Shown here: one piece after another, positions 63,301-64,000 of the stretch
Numbering within the stretch: position 1 is the first letter of the stretch
Layout of the letters: the number at the start of each line of letters is the position of its first letter
Assembly: GCF_029227915.1 (NCBI RefSeq)
Contig: NC_079879.1
Location: forward strand, 16,862,001-16,926,000
Direction: 5' to 3'
Source of the DNA: Hydractinia symbiolongicarpus
Taxonomy: Eukaryota > Cnidaria > Hydrozoa > Anthoathecata > Hydractiniidae
Length of the DNA: 64,000 nucleotides
Made by a program: the position numbers and the translations under genes
Notes under the pieces: model-generated
The model's input: the letters and a program-made list of their open reading frames with translations, nothing else
The model's database searches: none
Told to the model about the DNA's origin: nothing

Positions 63301-64000
63301 TACAAAATGGAAAATGTCCAACAAAATCAAAGGTGTCTAACAACCGTTACTTAAAAAGCGAAATCTGCTAAAATTTATAATTGCTTTGCCATGCCAGAAG
63401 TACACCAGGGAATAAAGTTTATCAGACATTTAAAAAACCCGACATATTTTGCCAGGTGAGTTATACAAAAAAAGTTATTACAAAATTTCCACACTGTACA
63501 GTTTGTAACACGTCATACCAAAGTCAGATATTCAGTCTATTGCATACAGCAACCCTTTCAAAGTCTTACACAAAATATAAAGAAATTACCAGTTATCTGA
63601 ATTCCTGTGGAAGAATCCATTGAATCTCTCATTAAACCGATGTAAAGGATATCAAACAAAATAATACAACACAGTAATTTAAATTTTCACAACTCACAGT
63701 TCAACCTCGACCGCCTCTTTCGTAACGGGATTATTTTATGAGTATAACCGCTGAAACAAAACGTCTAAAAATATAAGCATGTTCAACAACAACAAAAAAA
63801 AAAAAAAAAAAAAATTATAAAATAAAAATGGAAAATGTCCAAAAAAATCAGAGGTGTCTAACAACCGTTCATAAAAAGCCAAAACTATATACTTGCTTTG
63901 TCATTCCAGGACTCAAAATATAAAAAATTGATAGTTAAAAACACATAAAAGAGAAATATAAAAACTTGAGTCATTTGGTATATTGTATATCTACCGAGAA
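62818..64000. repeat. Tandem array of diverged units of about 400-520 bp
   Basis: The block 'ggtgtc(c/t)aacaacyg' recurs at about 62926, 63330 and 63853; 'gtggaagaatcca' at 62826 and 63607; and 'acaccc/acctcg...tttcgtaacggga'-like sequences at about 63140 and 63700. The array runs off the window end. The open frame at 63381-63623 is inside the array and probably not a gene. A poly-A run of about 23 lies at 63791-63813. Confidence 0.7.

Overview
The window is eukaryotic: AT-rich, intron-containing and densely packed with animal-type transposable elements. One clear host gene is present, an ortholog of the Mediator kinase CDK8 on the minus strand. It has nine coding exons running from 45244 down to 15138 and predicts 450 residues. 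The mix of piggyBac, PIF/Harbinger, Kolobok, P-like, pogo-like, hAT, BEL/Pao, Gypsy, LINE and Helitron-like elements fits an invertebrate metazoan. I think a cnidarian, perhaps a hydrozoan, is most likely, but that is inference and not shown by any single sequence.

Layout. Positions 1-4810 hold a broken piggyBac element that is split by a near full-length but frameshifted LINE and by a 233-bp MITE with an 8-bp target duplication. Positions 4810-8407 are mostly non-coding, with a second MITE copy and a poly-G run. Positions 8407-10300 form a foldback structure with 425-bp inverted arms. Positions 10309-17966 are a large imperfect palindrome. Its right arm carries the real CDK8 exons 4-9 and its left arm carries a truncated inverted copy of the CDK8 3' end.

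CDK8 intron 3 (17305-39523, 22 kb) is filled with a pogo-like transposase remnant and two BEL/Pao remnants. The larger BEL/Pao copy (28258-39440) is interrupted in gag by a 6.7-kb P-like element with two convergent spliced genes, and in pol by a 1.8-kb Kolobok-like element flanked by TTAA. CDK8 intron 2 (39635-44943) is almost entirely one long-TIR transposon, and a PIF/Harbinger element with two interleaved opposite-strand genes is inserted in one of its TIRs. Without these insertions intron 2 would be about 140 bp.

Positions 45.3-64 kb, upstream of CDK8, are a mosaic: a LINE 3' tail 94 bp from the CDK8 start codon, a MITE-like repeat, a Gypsy RT/RNase H fragment, a second copy of the repeat found at position 1 in inverted orientation, a ZMYM/hAT-type transposase pseudogene, a retroelement ORF with a zinc and restriction-like nuclease domain, several minisatellites, a decayed spliced gene resembling DUF3987 proteins, and Helitron-like ends.

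The most interesting objects are: (1) the two-gene P-like element, whose second gene I cannot name; (2) the long-TIR element encoding a CxxC...HxxxC module and an 'EADT...SPDTDV' module; and (3) the inverted duplication of the CDK8 3' half, whose junctions look like template switching. All coordinates for spliced genes were derived by eye from GT/AG sites and family similarity.
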